64,000 nt of DNA from an uncultured Clostridia bacterium (lineage in GTDB: Bacteria; Bacillota; Clostridia; Oscillospirales; Ruminococcaceae): positions 124,001-188,000 of the forward strand of contig CALZUA010000001.1 in assembly GCA_945829235.1 (NCBI GenBank), given 5' to 3'. The notes beneath the pieces were generated by a model. It was not told the DNA's origin. It was given only the letters and a program-made list of their open reading frames with translations, and searched no databases. The translations under genes were made by a program, and so were the position numbers. Shown one piece after another: positions 51,903-61,143 of this stretch; the first letter of the stretch is position 1; the number at the start of each line of letters is the position of its first letter.

Positions 51903-54386
51903 ATGAAGATTTACAATCATCTTTACCGCGACAGGCGGAAATTCAGCATTTTCCTCAACGGAACAGGTCTTGACCGCGAAAAACAGGCGCTTGTCCGCAT
52001 TCACACCTCGGTTCATTCTGCGGAGGAAGCGGCGGATATTGCGAGAGTTGTGACGGAGTTTTTGCCGAACGCGAAAATTATCGGTTGCTCGACATCGGGG
52101 GTAATCTGTGACGGAAAAATCCTCGAGGACAGCTGTCTTGTGTCGATTTCAACCTTTGACGGTTGCGAAATCGATACGTTTTACTCCGATTTTGCCGACA
52201 ACGAAAAGCAACTCTGCACGGAGCTTTCCGAGAAGCTGGTTAAGGGGAGAAACGGCTTTATGTTGCTGTTTTTGCCTGCGTATTATTCAAAGGGAATTAA
52301 GCTGGTTGAGCTGATAAACAAGCGGCTTTCGGGAGTGAAAATGCTTGGCGGTGCCGCCGATTTTAAGGGAAAAAAACGAAGCGCGTTTGTTATCGAGGGG
52401 GAAAAAGCGGCAAACTCTGCGGTTGCGGCGGCGTTTATTTCATCGGAACAGCTTTCGGTCTACGAGAATTTTGTGTGCGGCGCGGACAGCTCGGGGCAAA
52501 GTCACCGAGTAACCAAAACGCATAAAAACCGTATTCAGCGAGTTGACGAGCGGCTTGGCGCGGAGTGGTATTCCGAGCTGCTCGACAAAAACGAGCTTGA
52601 AAAAGACCACGAGCTGTCGCTATTGTTTCCCGTAATCAGAAAAACGGACATCAAAATTCCGTTTTTTGTTGACTACGAGCGGCGCAAGGAAGAGGGCTTG
52701 CGGTTGTCGTGTGAAATGCCGAAAGGCTCGGTGATTTACTCGGGTTATTTCAATCCGCAAAAGGTGCTTGATGAGATGAAAACGGTGTTCAGCGATATCA
52801 AAAACTCGCCGTCCGAAATACTTTTCGCGTATGATTGCAGTTCAAGAATGATTGTTATGCACAACTGCGCGAAATGGGAAACCGACCGTTTTTCCTCCAC
52901 GAATATGAGCGGAGCTTTGCTGTCGGGCGAAATTGTGAACCGTGGCGACAAGAATTATTTCGCGAATTTCACCTTTGCGGTTGCCTGTTTATCGGAAAAT
53001 CCCGATGCTCACATTCCGCTTCGGAGCAGGGATTTGACGGACACCTCGGCGATTGCTCAGAACAATATCAAGGCGGTGAACTACCTGCTTGCCACGTCAA
53101 ATAAACAGCTTGACGAGCAACCAGACGACAGGCTGGACAAGCTCCGCAACTCGCTTCTTCGCAACAACGCGCTGGGGCTTGACAATCAGTTCTGCTATTT
53201 GTACGACAGCGAGCACATCGGCTTGAATAAAATTGCGCTTTATTCGCTTACAAACGAGAAAATGGTGAAGCTGTTTGTGGGACGGCGCGAGATTTTTGAT
53301 GAGCTGAAAAGGGTTTACTCGGACGTTTCGGAAATGCTGAAAAACTTGACGGAAAACGGCGCAAATCTGCATATTTACAGCTATGAAGCGTTGTCGCTGT
53401 TGCTTGCCGCAGATGATGGAATTGAACCGGACGAGTTCGAGAAAATCGCGCGGAAAACGCTGGATTATCTCAACAGCATCACGCTTAACGAAATTCAGCT
53501 CACTTACATTTGCGCGGTTGTCGGTGATGAAAAGGAGCCGCTTCACAAGGCGGAAACCACGCTGCAATACGGCTTGGAGCGCAGTATCCCGCTGGTGAGA
53601 TACGACAAAATTTCCGACAGCGTTATCGACACAACCGAGGAAATTCACATTCTTCAGGTGCTTCGCGACGCGCTTTCCGAGGAACGCGTAATCCCGTATT
53701 TTCAGGGGATTTACGACAACGATGAAAAGCGTTTCGGGCTGTACGAGTCGCTGATGAGAATTGCCGATAAGGACGGCAAAATCTATTATCCCGACAAGTT
53801 TTTGCCGGTTGCCAAGAAGTATAATTTGTACGAGCTGCTGTCGGTTGTGATGGTGAAAAAAGTAATGAAAATGTTCATCGCAAGCGACGTGAGAGTGTCC
53901 ATAAATCTGAACGTGCGCGATTTATACGACCGCGAGATGATAAAGGTGATTTTCGGCAATTTGGATAAGGCAAAGCACCCAGAAAATTTTGTGTTCGAGC
54001 TTGTCGAAACGGAGGCGGTCACCGATTATTGTTATCTCAAACAGTTCGCCGACCGTATTCACGAAAAGAAAGCGAGAATTGCAATCGATGATTTCGGGAG
54101 CGGTTTTTCAAATCTTTTGCATATTCTGCGAATTGACGCGGATTATCTGAAAATTGACGGTGAGATTATCCGAATGATAAATGATGACGAAAAAATTATG
54201 CAGTTTGTCGGATTTCTGAGCAGTTGGTGGCGGGAGCGGCACAAACAGGTTATCGCGGAGTATGTTGAAAATGCCGAAATTCAGGAGAAAATCGAGAAAA
54301 TGGGGATTTCGTTCTCGCAGGGATATTTTTTCTCCAAGCCTCAGCCGTGGCAAAATAATGCGAGTGTTAAAGGAGCGGTCAAATGA
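51903..54386 (+). CDS. FIST sensory domain protein with EAL domain
   Basis: An 827-residue cytosolic protein. FIST-N/FIST-C sensory domains (about 25-390) carry IIGCSTSGVI and LMLLFLPAYYS...KMLGGAADFKG; FIST is a small-ligand sensor, probably for amino acids. A middle region (about 400-570) is unrecognised. The EAL domain (about 580-825) keeps most catalytic residues: Glu in YESLMRI, Asn in INLNV, ELVETEAV, IDDFGSGFSN, KIDGEII and EYVENAEI, with QGYFFSKP. It may hydrolyse c-di-GMP. It starts 31 bases after ppk1, and its stop overlaps the vWA gene (ATGA). Confidence 0.9.
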   Translation: MKIYNHLYRDRRKFSIFLNGTGLDREKQALVRIHTSVHSAEEAADIARVVTEFLPNAKIIGCSTSGVICDGKILEDSCLVSISTFDGCEIDTFYSDFADNEKQLCTELSEKLVKGRNGFMLLFLPAYYSKGIKLVELINKRLSGVKMLGGAADFKGKKRSAFVIEGEKAANSAVAAAFISSEQLSVYENFVCGADSSGQSHRVTKTHKNRIQRVDERLGAEWYSELLDKNELEKDHELSLLFPVIRKTDIKIPFFVDYERRKEEGLRLSCEMPKGSVIYSGYFNPQKVLDEMKTVFSDIKNSPSEILFAYDCSSRMIVMHNCAKWETDRFSSTNMSGALLSGEIVNRGDKNYFANFTFAVACLSENPDAHIPLRSRDLTDTSAIAQNNIKAVNYLLATSNKQLDEQPDDRLDKLRNSLLRNNALGLDNQFCYLYDSEHIGLNKIALYSLTNEKMVKLFVGRREIFDELKRVYSDVSEMLKNLTENGANLHIYSYEALSLLLAADDGIEPDEFEKIARKTLDYLNSITLNEIQLTYICAVVGDEKEPLHKAETTLQYGLERSIPLVRYDKISDSVIDTTEEIHILQVLRDALSEERVIPYFQGIYDNDEKRFGLYESLMRIADKDGKIYYPDKFLPVAKKYNLYELLSVVMVKKVMKMFIASDVRVSINLNVRDLYDREMIKVIFGNLDKAKHPENFVFELVETEAVTDYCYLKQFADRIHEKKARIAIDDFGSGFSNLLHILRIDADYLKIDGEIIRMINDDEKIMQFVGFLSSWWRERHKQVIAEYVENAEIQEKIEKMGISFSQGYFFSKPQPWQNNASVKGAVK

Positions 54387-55969
54387 AATTTATCAGAGCA
54401 GTGTTGGCGGCGATAACCGCGGTTGGTGTAATCGCAAGCGTTTCGGGGTGTTCGGGAGCAAGCGGAATTACGCACGGTGAAACGCTCCGCATTCTGTCAG
54501 GCTCGGAAAACGAGGCGCTTTCGCAAATTCTTGATGAGTGTGAAAAGAAAACCGGCGTGAACATCGAGATGACCTACAAAGGCTCGGTTGACATAATGCA
54601 GGAGCTGAAAAGCGGCGCGCCCGATTATGACGCGGTGTGGACGGCAAGCAGTCTTTGGATATCGCTCGGCGATGAAAAACACATCGTCAAGCACGATGAA
54701 TCGATTTGCACAACGCCGGTTATCTTCGGCATCAGGCAGTCGCTTGCGGAACAGCTTGGCTTCATGTCTGAACAGGTTTCGGTCAAGGACATTTTGTCGG
54801 CAATCGAGAACAACAAGCTGAAATTCTGTATGACTAGCGCAACGCAATCAAACTCGGGTGCAAGCGCGTATATCGGCTTTTTGTACGCGCTTTTGGGCAA
54901 AAACTCGGCGCTCACAAACGATGACCTCGCTTCGCCGCAACTGAGAGAGCAGATTAAGTCGCTGTTGAGCGGCGTTGAACGTAGCTCGGGCAGTAGCGGC
55001 TGGCTCGAGGAAATGTTTTTGGCGGGCGATTATGACGCGATGGTGAACTATGAGTGCCTGATAATCGACGCAAACAGACAGCTCGTGAACGCAGGCAGAG
55101 AGCCACTTTACGCAGTTTATTCATACGATGGCTTGAGCATCGCGGACAGCCCGCTCGGCTACCTCGACCACGGCGACAGCAAAAAGGAAGACGCTTTCAA
55201 AAAGGTGCAGGAGTATCTGCTCTCGGAGGAGGTTCAGAGCGAGATTGAGGGAACGGGGCGGCGGATATCGCTGAACGGCGTTTCGGCGCAGAACAAAGCC
55301 GTTTTCAACAAGTCTTGGGGTATCGACACCGAGCGCATACTTTCGCCGATAACAATGCCCGCCGCTGACGTTTTGTCGAACGCGCTGAACCTTTGGCAGA
55401 GCAGTTTCCGCAAGCCGTCACTCTCTGTTTACTGTCTTGATTTTTCGGGCAGTATGAAAGGTGAGGGAAATCAACAGCTTGTTAATGCGATGAAACAGGT
55501 TCTCGTGCAGGAAAACGCGAGGGAAAATCTTCTTCAGGCGGGTGAGGGAGATGTAAATGTTGTGGTGACGTTTGACCGAAAGGTGCTGAATGTGTACACC
55601 TCCGAGAGTGCCGATGCGGACAGCCTCGAGCGGCTCTACGAAAGCGTTCGCGAGGAGCAAATCGGCGGCGGAACTGACATTTACACGGCGGCAAAATACG
55701 CTGACAATCTGATTAACGAGAACTACAATCCGTCCGACTACACCGCGGCGGTTATACTGATGACGGACGGCGTTTCGGAAAATACAAATCAAATCGCTTT
55801 CGAGAAATTTTATCGAACATCGGGCGGCGATATTCCGATTTTTTCGATAATGTTCGGCTCGGCTGAAAGCGACTAGCTTGACGGTATCGCGCAGCTTACC
55901 AACGCGAGAGTTTTCGACGGAAGAAAGGACCTTGTGGGCGCATTCCGCAGCGTGAAAGGATACAATTGA
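54383..55969 (+). CDS. Lipoprotein with substrate-binding and von Willebrand A domains, internal TAG
   Basis: The frame covers 528 codons. A lipobox ends at C23 (VSGCSG). Residues about 30-325 are a type II periplasmic-binding fold (LRILSGSENEALSQILDECEKKTGVNIEMTYKGS...). The vWA domain (about 345-520) has a complete MIDAS: DFSGSM, Thr in GGGTDIYTA, and MTDGVSEN. A TAG codon (55874-55876) interrupts the last 31 codons, after which the frame continues LDGIAQLTNARVFDGRKDLVGAFRSVKGYN, the normal family C-terminus. The TAG may be a C-to-T change of CAG, a sequence error, or true truncation; the MIDAS survives either way. Substrate-binding plus vWA lipoproteins accompany XpaC and TelA in many Firmicutes; their job is not known. 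Confidence 0.88.
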
Positions 55970-55970
55970 C

Positions 55971-56594
55971 GTGAAAAACTATGATAAAAAGGAAACAGCG
56001 GCGGGCGTTTGGTCGGGCATTCTCTCGGCGGTGCTGTTTTTGTTGCTGGTGTTTTTGGTGAAGTGGAACTTTTTCGTGTGCTTGGGAATAGCCGCGGCTG
56101 TTTATGTCGGGTTATCGCTTTTGCTTCGTCCCGTGAAGAAAATCGGGGGAGTTGCCGCGGAGAGCATTGACGGCGGGTTTGAATTGCTGAAACGGCTTGA
56201 CGCGGCGCAGAAGGGTTTCCAAAAAATCGAAGACGCGATGCTCGAAATCAACGACAGCTCCGTGAGAAGCGAAGCAGAACAGCTTCACTCGGTATCGGCG
56301 AAAATTGTCGAGTACCTCACGGCGCACCCCGACAGGATTTACGCGGCGCGGCAGTTTATCGATTATTATCAGGAAACGGCGGTAAAACTGCTTTCGCGGT
56401 ACGCAGAGCTTGAAAGTGCGGGGATTCGCACAAACGAGGTTATGCGGCAGCGCTCGGATACGCTTGACGCGCTGAAAACACTCAACCGCGCGTTTGAGCA
56501 GCAGTTTGAAAAGCTGATGAGCAACGAGATGACCGACACCGACGCAGAAATCCGGCTACTGAAACAGATGGTGAAAATGGAGGGCATTGAATGA
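55971..56594 (+). CDS. XpaC-like (5-bromo-4-chloroindolyl phosphate hydrolysis family) protein
   Basis: A 207-residue membrane protein with two helices near the N-terminus (about 15-50) and a long cytosolic helical part (RRLDAAQKGFQKIEDAMLEI...ARQFIDYYQETAVKLLSRYAEL...RAFEQQFEKLMSNEMTDTDAEIRLLKQMV). This is the XpaC family, which habitually neighbours telA. Despite its name no hydrolase motif is seen. GTG start one base after the stop of the vWA gene; its stop overlaps the next start (ATGA). Confidence 0.88.
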   Translation: MKNYDKKETAAGVWSGILSAVLFLLLVFLVKWNFFVCLGIAAAVYVGLSLLLRPVKKIGGVAAESIDGGFELLKRLDAAQKGFQKIEDAMLEINDSSVRSEAEQLHSVSAKIVEYLTAHPDRIYAARQFIDYYQETAVKLLSRYAELESAGIRTNEVMRQRSDTLDALKTLNRAFEQQFEKLMSNEMTDTDAEIRLLKQMVKMEGIE

Positions 56595-57643
56595 AACCGA
56601 AGATAATCGGCGCTGTGATACTTGCGGCGGTAGCGGCTGTCGCGGGAATTGTAATGCTGTTCACCGACAGCACGCAGGTAACTGCGCTTAACGGCTATCT
56701 CGGCGGTGAAAAAATCGGTCTGTTTGAGGACGAGGAAATCGCCGAGTACATCAAGAAAACCTATCATATCACCTTCGATTATTCCCGCGCGGGCTCGCTT
56801 GATATGGTGACTGCGGATTTGTCGGGGCGGAATTATCTTTTCCCGTCAAGCCAGACCGCGCTTGAATATTACAATGAAGTTCACGGCAGCGCAAAAGCAG
56901 ATGAAATAGTATTTAACACGCCGATTGTGCTGTATTCGCACAAAATTGTCGCGGACGCTCTCGAAAAACAGGGTATCGTGTCGCAGACGGACGGGGTTTA
57001 TTACGCGGATATGGAGAAGCTCACGACGCTTATTCTCGACGAAAAGCAGTGGAGCGACATCGGTCTTTCGCAGCTCTACGGCAGCGTTTGCGTTGATACA
57101 ACCGACCCCGCGCGCTCGAATTCGGGAAATATGTTCGCGGCGCTTCTCGCAAACTCGCTTAACGGCGGGAAAACCGTTGACGAAAGCACGATTTCTGCTG
57201 TCCTGCCAAAGCTCAAAGAAATTTTTTCTCGCACGGGTTATATGGAAACCTCGTCCTCCGACCTGTTCAATCAGTTCTTGAGAATGGGCGTTGGTGCGAA
57301 GCCGATAATCGCGGGCTACGAGAGCCAAATTCTCGAATATGCCGCAGAAAATCCCGCCGCATACGAGAAAATAAAGGACGATGTTGTGGTGATTTACCCG
57401 TCGCCGACGGTCTGGTCAACGCACATTTACATCGCGCTTGACGATAACGGAAAAAGCGGAATTGAAGCGCTTGTCGATAAAGAGGTACAGCGGCTTGCGT
57501 GGGAAAAACACGGATTTCGCACGGGCGATTATTCAAGCGCAAACGGCAAAATCGCAGTAAGCGGTATACCCGAAAACGTCACCGCTGTGATGAATATGCC
57601 GAGCTATAATGTGATGAAGAAAATTATTGACGAGTTGAGTTGA
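56591..57643 (+). CDS. Substrate-binding-like envelope protein of the Tel cluster
   Basis: A 350-residue protein with an N-terminal signal anchor (about 5-24, no lipobox) and an extracellular periplasmic-binding-like domain (GEKIGLFEDEEIAEYIKKTYHITFDY...LFPSSQTALEYY...DTTDPARSNSGNMFAALLANSLNGG). It resembles the binding domain of the vWA lipoprotein two genes upstream in layout. Ligand unknown. It overlaps xpaC by four bases and telA follows after nine bases, so the products very likely act together. Confidence 0.8.
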   Translation: MKPKIIGAVILAAVAAVAGIVMLFTDSTQVTALNGYLGGEKIGLFEDEEIAEYIKKTYHITFDYSRAGSLDMVTADLSGRNYLFPSSQTALEYYNEVHGSAKADEIVFNTPIVLYSHKIVADALEKQGIVSQTDGVYYADMEKLTTLILDEKQWSDIGLSQLYGSVCVDTTDPARSNSGNMFAALLANSLNGGKTVDESTISAVLPKLKEIFSRTGYMETSSSDLFNQFLRMGVGAKPIIAGYESQILEYAAENPAAYEKIKDDVVVIYPSPTVWSTHIYIALDDNGKSGIEALVDKEVQRLAWEKHGFRTGDYSSANGKIAVSGIPENVTAVMNMPSYNVMKKIIDELS

Positions 57644-57652
57644 GGAGCAAAA

Positions 57653-58771
57653 ATGGCTGAAGAAATAACTCTTGCGGCGCTTGCAAAGGCTGCCCGAAAC
57701 GACTGCGCGCAGCTTGATATTCAAAATGCTGCGGAAACCGCGACGCTTACTTTTACCGCAGAGGAGCGTCAAAAAATCGATGAAATCAAGTCGGAGCTTG
57801 ACCTGAGCGAAAGCGTGACTGCAGTTGAATTTGGCATAGGCTGTCAGCGAAGGCTCGCGGAGTTTGCGGACACGGTGCTGGATAATTCCACGAAGGACGA
57901 TATAGATGTCGCGGGACAATTACAGGCGCTGCTCGGCGAGATAAAATCGCTTGACGCAGGGGGCGCGTTTAAGGACACGTTTTGGGCAAAAATTCCCGTT
58001 ATCGGCAGCCGCGCGAGGAGAATGAAAAAGCTGAAAAAAGGTTTTTCCAAAGCGAGAGTTCGGATTGAATTTCTGGAACAGCAGCTTGAACGTTCGCGAA
58101 TGGAGCTGCTGCGCGGCTCGGAGCGGTTTGATATGCTCGGAACAGAGAGCGCGAAATGTTTTCGGGAGCTTACTTTGTACATTCAGGCGGGAACCGAGCA
58201 GCTTGCTCAAATGCGGGAAAACGTTGTCCCGAAGCTGAAAACCGAGGCACAGCGACAGAACGACCCGATGGCGCAGCAGCTGATATTCGGCTTTGAGGAG
58301 AATTTAAATCGGTTTGAGGGGCGGCTTCACGACCTTGAATTAAGCCGCACGATAGCGCTCCAGTCCGTGCCGCAGATGAAGATAATTCAGACGGGGAACA
58401 GCATTATGGCACAGAAAATCCAAAGCGCCGTGCTGAACACAATCCCGATTTGGAAGAATCAGTACGCGGCTGCTGTCGGGCTTTCGCAGCAAACCATTGT
58501 GTACAAAACGCAGCGCGAGATTGACAAAATAACCAACGCGATGATACAGCAAAATGCCGAAAATCTTCGTCAAACCGCTGTACAAGCCGCTGTGGAGAGC
58601 CGCCGCGGAATTGACACAGAAGCGCTGAATAAGGCGAACGAGAACCTTGTTCGTGTGATTGAGGAAACGCTTGCGTTAAACCGTGAGAGCGCTATACAGC
58701 ACCGTCAGGCGCAAGCTGAGCTTGGCAGGATAGAAAATCAGCTTCAAAATGCACTTTCGCAGGTAAGGTAA
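57653..58771 (+). CDS. telA: TelA/KlaA family toxic anion resistance protein
   Basis: A 372-residue all-helical protein with the TelA family core: FWAKIPVIGSRARRMKKLKKGFSKARVRIEFLEQQLERSRMELLRGSERFDML and WKNQYAAAVGLSQQ near the C-terminus. TelA proteins were named for tellurite resistance but are part of wider envelope and metal stress clusters (Ter/Tel systems). It is predicted to be cytosolic and to work with XpaC at the membrane. Last gene of the run starting at ppk1; a hairpin spans its stop. Confidence 0.93.
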   Translation: MAEEITLAALAKAARNDCAQLDIQNAAETATLTFTAEERQKIDEIKSELDLSESVTAVEFGIGCQRRLAEFADTVLDNSTKDDIDVAGQLQALLGEIKSLDAGGAFKDTFWAKIPVIGSRARRMKKLKKGFSKARVRIEFLEQQLERSRMELLRGSERFDMLGTESAKCFRELTLYIQAGTEQLAQMRENVVPKLKTEAQRQNDPMAQQLIFGFEENLNRFEGRLHDLELSRTIALQSVPQMKIIQTGNSIMAQKIQSAVLNTIPIWKNQYAAAVGLSQQTIVYKTQREIDKITNAMIQQNAENLRQTAVQAAVESRRGIDTEALNKANENLVRVIEETLALNRESAIQHRQAQAELGRIENQLQNALSQVR

Positions 58772-58800
58772 ACCGCCTCACCTGCGAAATTTTTATACAT
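58758..58800 (+). terminator. Terminator of the ppk1-telA run
   Basis: CGCAGGT and ACCTGCG pair around the telA stop codon region, followed by AAATTTTTAT. Confidence 0.75.
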
Positions 58801-59653
58801 TTGCTTTGTGGAGCAAACGCTCTTGTTTTGGCGTAATCCCGCGCCATTTTTTGTAGGTTTTGATAAAGTGGCTGCAGTCAAAAAATCCGGTTTCCTGCGC
58901 GATATAATCGAGTTCATAGTCCGAGTTTAACAGCAAATCCTGCGCTTTGTTCAGCCGAATGTAGCTTATATATTCCTTGCACGAGCGCCCGTAATTTTTG
59001 CGAAAAAGCCGCGCAAAATTCGAGTAGCTCATGTGGCATAAATCTGCCAGCTGAGCCACTTCAAGCGGCTCGGAGGAGTGCGTGTCGATGTACTCGAGAA
59101 TGTGGTAAAACGACAGATTTTGCTCGGCGTGTTTCTCGTGAATTTGCTTGGTTGACGCGTCAATTTTTCTTGCAATTTCAATCAACAGCGAGTGAATTCC
59201 CGACTGCACCGCAAGCATATACATAGCACTTTTTCCCTCAAATTCCGCGACAATATTTTGAACTAAATTGCCGATTTTTTCACAACTTTTTTCACTCGGC
59301 ACAACAATGCAAAAATCCTCGTCAGCCGTTCTTCGCACAAAACAGTCGTACATTTTTTGAAGATACGCTTCGGGAATATTTATTGTGTGAATGTTGAATT
59401 TTACAACTGCATACTTTACTTTTTCCGTACAATTTTTGTGCTCGGAAACCTCATGTAGCTGAAGCGGATAAAAATAACAGGTATCGCCGCTGTACAAAAT
59501 TTTCTCCTTGTTATTGCAGACTATTTTCACCGAACCGCTGATAATATAGAGAATTTCGCTGTAATAATGCCAGTGAAGCGGCGAATGAACGCTGTCCGTG
59601 TAAAAAATATCGTAGGGCTTTTGCATTAAATCGATATATTCAAAAAGCTCCAT
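58793..59653 (-). CDS. AraC family transcriptional regulator
   Basis: A 286-residue regulator: N-terminal cupin sensor (about 1-140; HWHYYSEILYIISGSVKIVCNNKEKIL) and C-terminal double helix-turn-helix (about 185-283; PLEVAQLADLCHMSYSNFARLFRKNYG and the closing IAQETGFFDCSHFIKTYKKWRGITPKQ). Sugar-responsive activators have this layout. It diverges from a mannan-related operon whose promoter has a good -10 but no -35 box, so it probably activates that operon. Start at 59653 after TGAGGTGA. Confidence 0.93.
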   Translation of the reverse strand: MELFEYIDLMQKPYDIFYTDSVHSPLHWHYYSEILYIISGSVKIVCNNKEKILYSGDTCYFYPLQLHEVSEHKNCTEKVKYAVVKFNIHTINIPEAYLQKMYDCFVRRTADEDFCIVVPSEKSCEKIGNLVQNIVAEFEGKSAMYMLAVQSGIHSLLIEIARKIDASTKQIHEKHAEQNLSFYHILEYIDTHSSEPLEVAQLADLCHMSYSNFARLFRKNYGRSCKEYISYIRLNKAQDLLLNSDYELDYIAQETGFFDCSHFIKTYKKWRGITPKQERLLHKANV

Positions 59654-59673
59654 TTCGTTCACCTCACATTTAT

Positions 59674-59702
59674 ATTTTATCACGCAGGTGAAATGTTGTC
59701 AA
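59674..59702 (-). promoter_or_regulatory. Promoter of the AraC regulator gene
   Basis: Minus-strand TTGACA (59697-59702), 17 bases, TAAAAT (59674-59679). Confidence 0.75.
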
Positions 59703-59751
59703 GATATTTGTGATAGATTTTTACAATTTTTTGCTTTTAATTTCATAGCTT

Positions 59752-59780
59752 ACCTAAGACTTTTGATTGTACAATATAAT
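59752..59780 (+). promoter_or_regulatory. Weak (activator-type) promoter of the epimerase/mannanase operon
   Basis: TATAAT at 59775-59780 has only ACCTAA at the -35 position. A missing -35 fits dependence on the divergent AraC protein. Confidence 0.5.
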
Positions 59781-59816
59781 AAAAGATAATTTCACAAACA
59801 ACAGGAGGGCAAAACT

Positions 59817-60176
59817 ATGAACGCAGAGGCATTTCGCAAGCACCTTGAGAACGATATTATTCCGTTTTGGAACAAAATGGAGGACGCCGAAAACGGCGTT
59901 GATGCAGAGCGCACGATGAACACGCTTCTGCACGTTCTTGAAACGTACACCGAGCTTTACAGAGCCGATGAATTTTACGCGGTCGGCGACGCAATCCGCT
60001 GTGCTTTGCGCATTTTCAAGTTCAAGGTTTACGATGATGAAAAGGAAATCTGCCGCGTGTTTTTTGAAAAATCGTACAACTCCGTGAAGCCGCATCAGGC
60101 GCTGGCTCACGCATGGAAATGTCCGTATCACAACGGCAGAATGTGCATTGAAATGATACAAAGGCTCGCTGATTGA
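59817..60176 (+). pseudogene. Collapsed cellobiose 2-epimerase (AGE family), two internal deletions
   Basis: A 119-codon open frame made of three pieces of a roughly 390-residue enzyme, all in register. Residues 1-26 (FRKHLENDIIPFWNKMEDAENG) are the N-terminus; residues 27-95 (DAERTMNTLLHVLETYTELYRADE...ICRVFFEKSYNSV) are the middle; residues from about 96 (AWKCPYHNGRMCIEMIQRL) are the extreme C-terminus. The (alpha/alpha)6 barrel and the catalytic histidines are mostly missing. The first joint carries GAAAACGGC (59889-59897); in intact enzymes an ENG also occurs shortly before the middle piece, suggesting deletion between short repeats. The intact enzyme would epimerise mannobiose or cellobiose, fitting the mannanase next door. 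Confidence 0.75.
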
Positions 60177-60187
60177 AAGGAGAAAAT

Positions 60188-61141
60188 ATGCAAAAAGCTG
60201 TAAATCCAAACGCTTCGGAGAAAGCGCAAAAGTTGCTGAATTATCTCTCGGAAACCGCAGGAAAAGCGATAATAACGGGACAGCACACCCAGACAAATCC
60301 GATGGAGGAAATCGCATATATCCGTGAAAAAACGGGCAAAGAGCCGCTTTTGAGGGGCTTTGAAATGCTTGCTTATTCGCCGAATATAAATTTTGCGGAC
60401 GCAACGGAACCGTGCCTCACCGAGGTCTATGAGAACCGCGATACGATGAAAACCGCGCTGAAATGGGCGAAAGAAACCGACGGTATCGTCACGCTGACTT
60501 TTCACTGGTTTTCACCGCTTGGCGGTCACGACAAGAGTTTTTATGCCAAGAACACCGATTTTGACGCGCGGAAAATTCTTGTCGAGGGCACACCCGAGCG
60601 CGCCGCTTTTTATCACGATATGGACGTAATCGCCGATGAACTGCAAAAATTTCGTGAAGCCGATATCCCGATTTTGTGGCGACCGTTTCACGAAGCGGAC
60701 GGCGAGTGGTTCTGGTGGGGCGCTAAGGGCGCGGTTGTCGCGATGAAGCTGTATCGGCTGATGTTTGATTATTTCGTCAACGTTAAGAAGCTCGACAACC
60801 TGCTCTGGGTGTGGAATTCCTCAAATCCGGAAGCCTATCCGGGCGATGATTTTGTGGATATTGTTTCGATTGATATCTACCTGCAAAAATACGAAAAAAC
60901 CGACTATCGCGAGCAGTACGAACAGCTTGTCCGCGCAACCTCGCGTTGCAAAACCGCGGCTCTCGCGGAGGTTGGATATATGCCCGATATCGAGTTGCTG
61001 GCGCAGTCGCATACCCCGTGGGCGTATTTTATGACGTGGTCTAAGGAGTTCTGCATCGGTGAACAGTACAACACAACAGAACGCCTGAAGTCAATCTACG
61101 ACAGCTCCTACGCGCTTTCCAAGCCGTTCAAACAAAGCTGA
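60188..61141 (+). CDS. GH26 beta-mannanase, intracellular
   Basis: A 317-residue glycoside hydrolase family 26 enzyme. The acid/base E169 sits in WRPFHEADGEWFWWG and the nucleophile E261 in ALAEVGYMPD; the N-terminal GKAIITGQHTQTNP is also typical. No signal peptide, so it should cut imported manno-oligosaccharides. Start at 60188 after AAAGGAG. It follows the epimerase remnant by 11 bases and the AraC gene is divergent, together a mannan-use locus. Confidence 0.92.
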   Translation: MQKAVNPNASEKAQKLLNYLSETAGKAIITGQHTQTNPMEEIAYIREKTGKEPLLRGFEMLAYSPNINFADATEPCLTEVYENRDTMKTALKWAKETDGIVTLTFHWFSPLGGHDKSFYAKNTDFDARKILVEGTPERAAFYHDMDVIADELQKFREADIPILWRPFHEADGEWFWWGAKGAVVAMKLYRLMFDYFVNVKKLDNLLWVWNSSNPEAYPGDDFVDIVSIDIYLQKYEKTDYREQYEQLVRATSRCKTAALAEVGYMPDIELLAQSHTPWAYFMTWSKEFCIGEQYNTTERLKSIYDSSYALSKPFKQS

Positions 61142-61143
61142 TT

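Noticed and set aside
51075-55876. Reassignment of TAG to an amino acid
   Set aside because: TAG is used as an ordinary stop at 34427-34429 (with a ribosome site for the next gene immediately after it) and at 35194-35196 just before a terminator; one of the two interrupted genes also has a large deletion.
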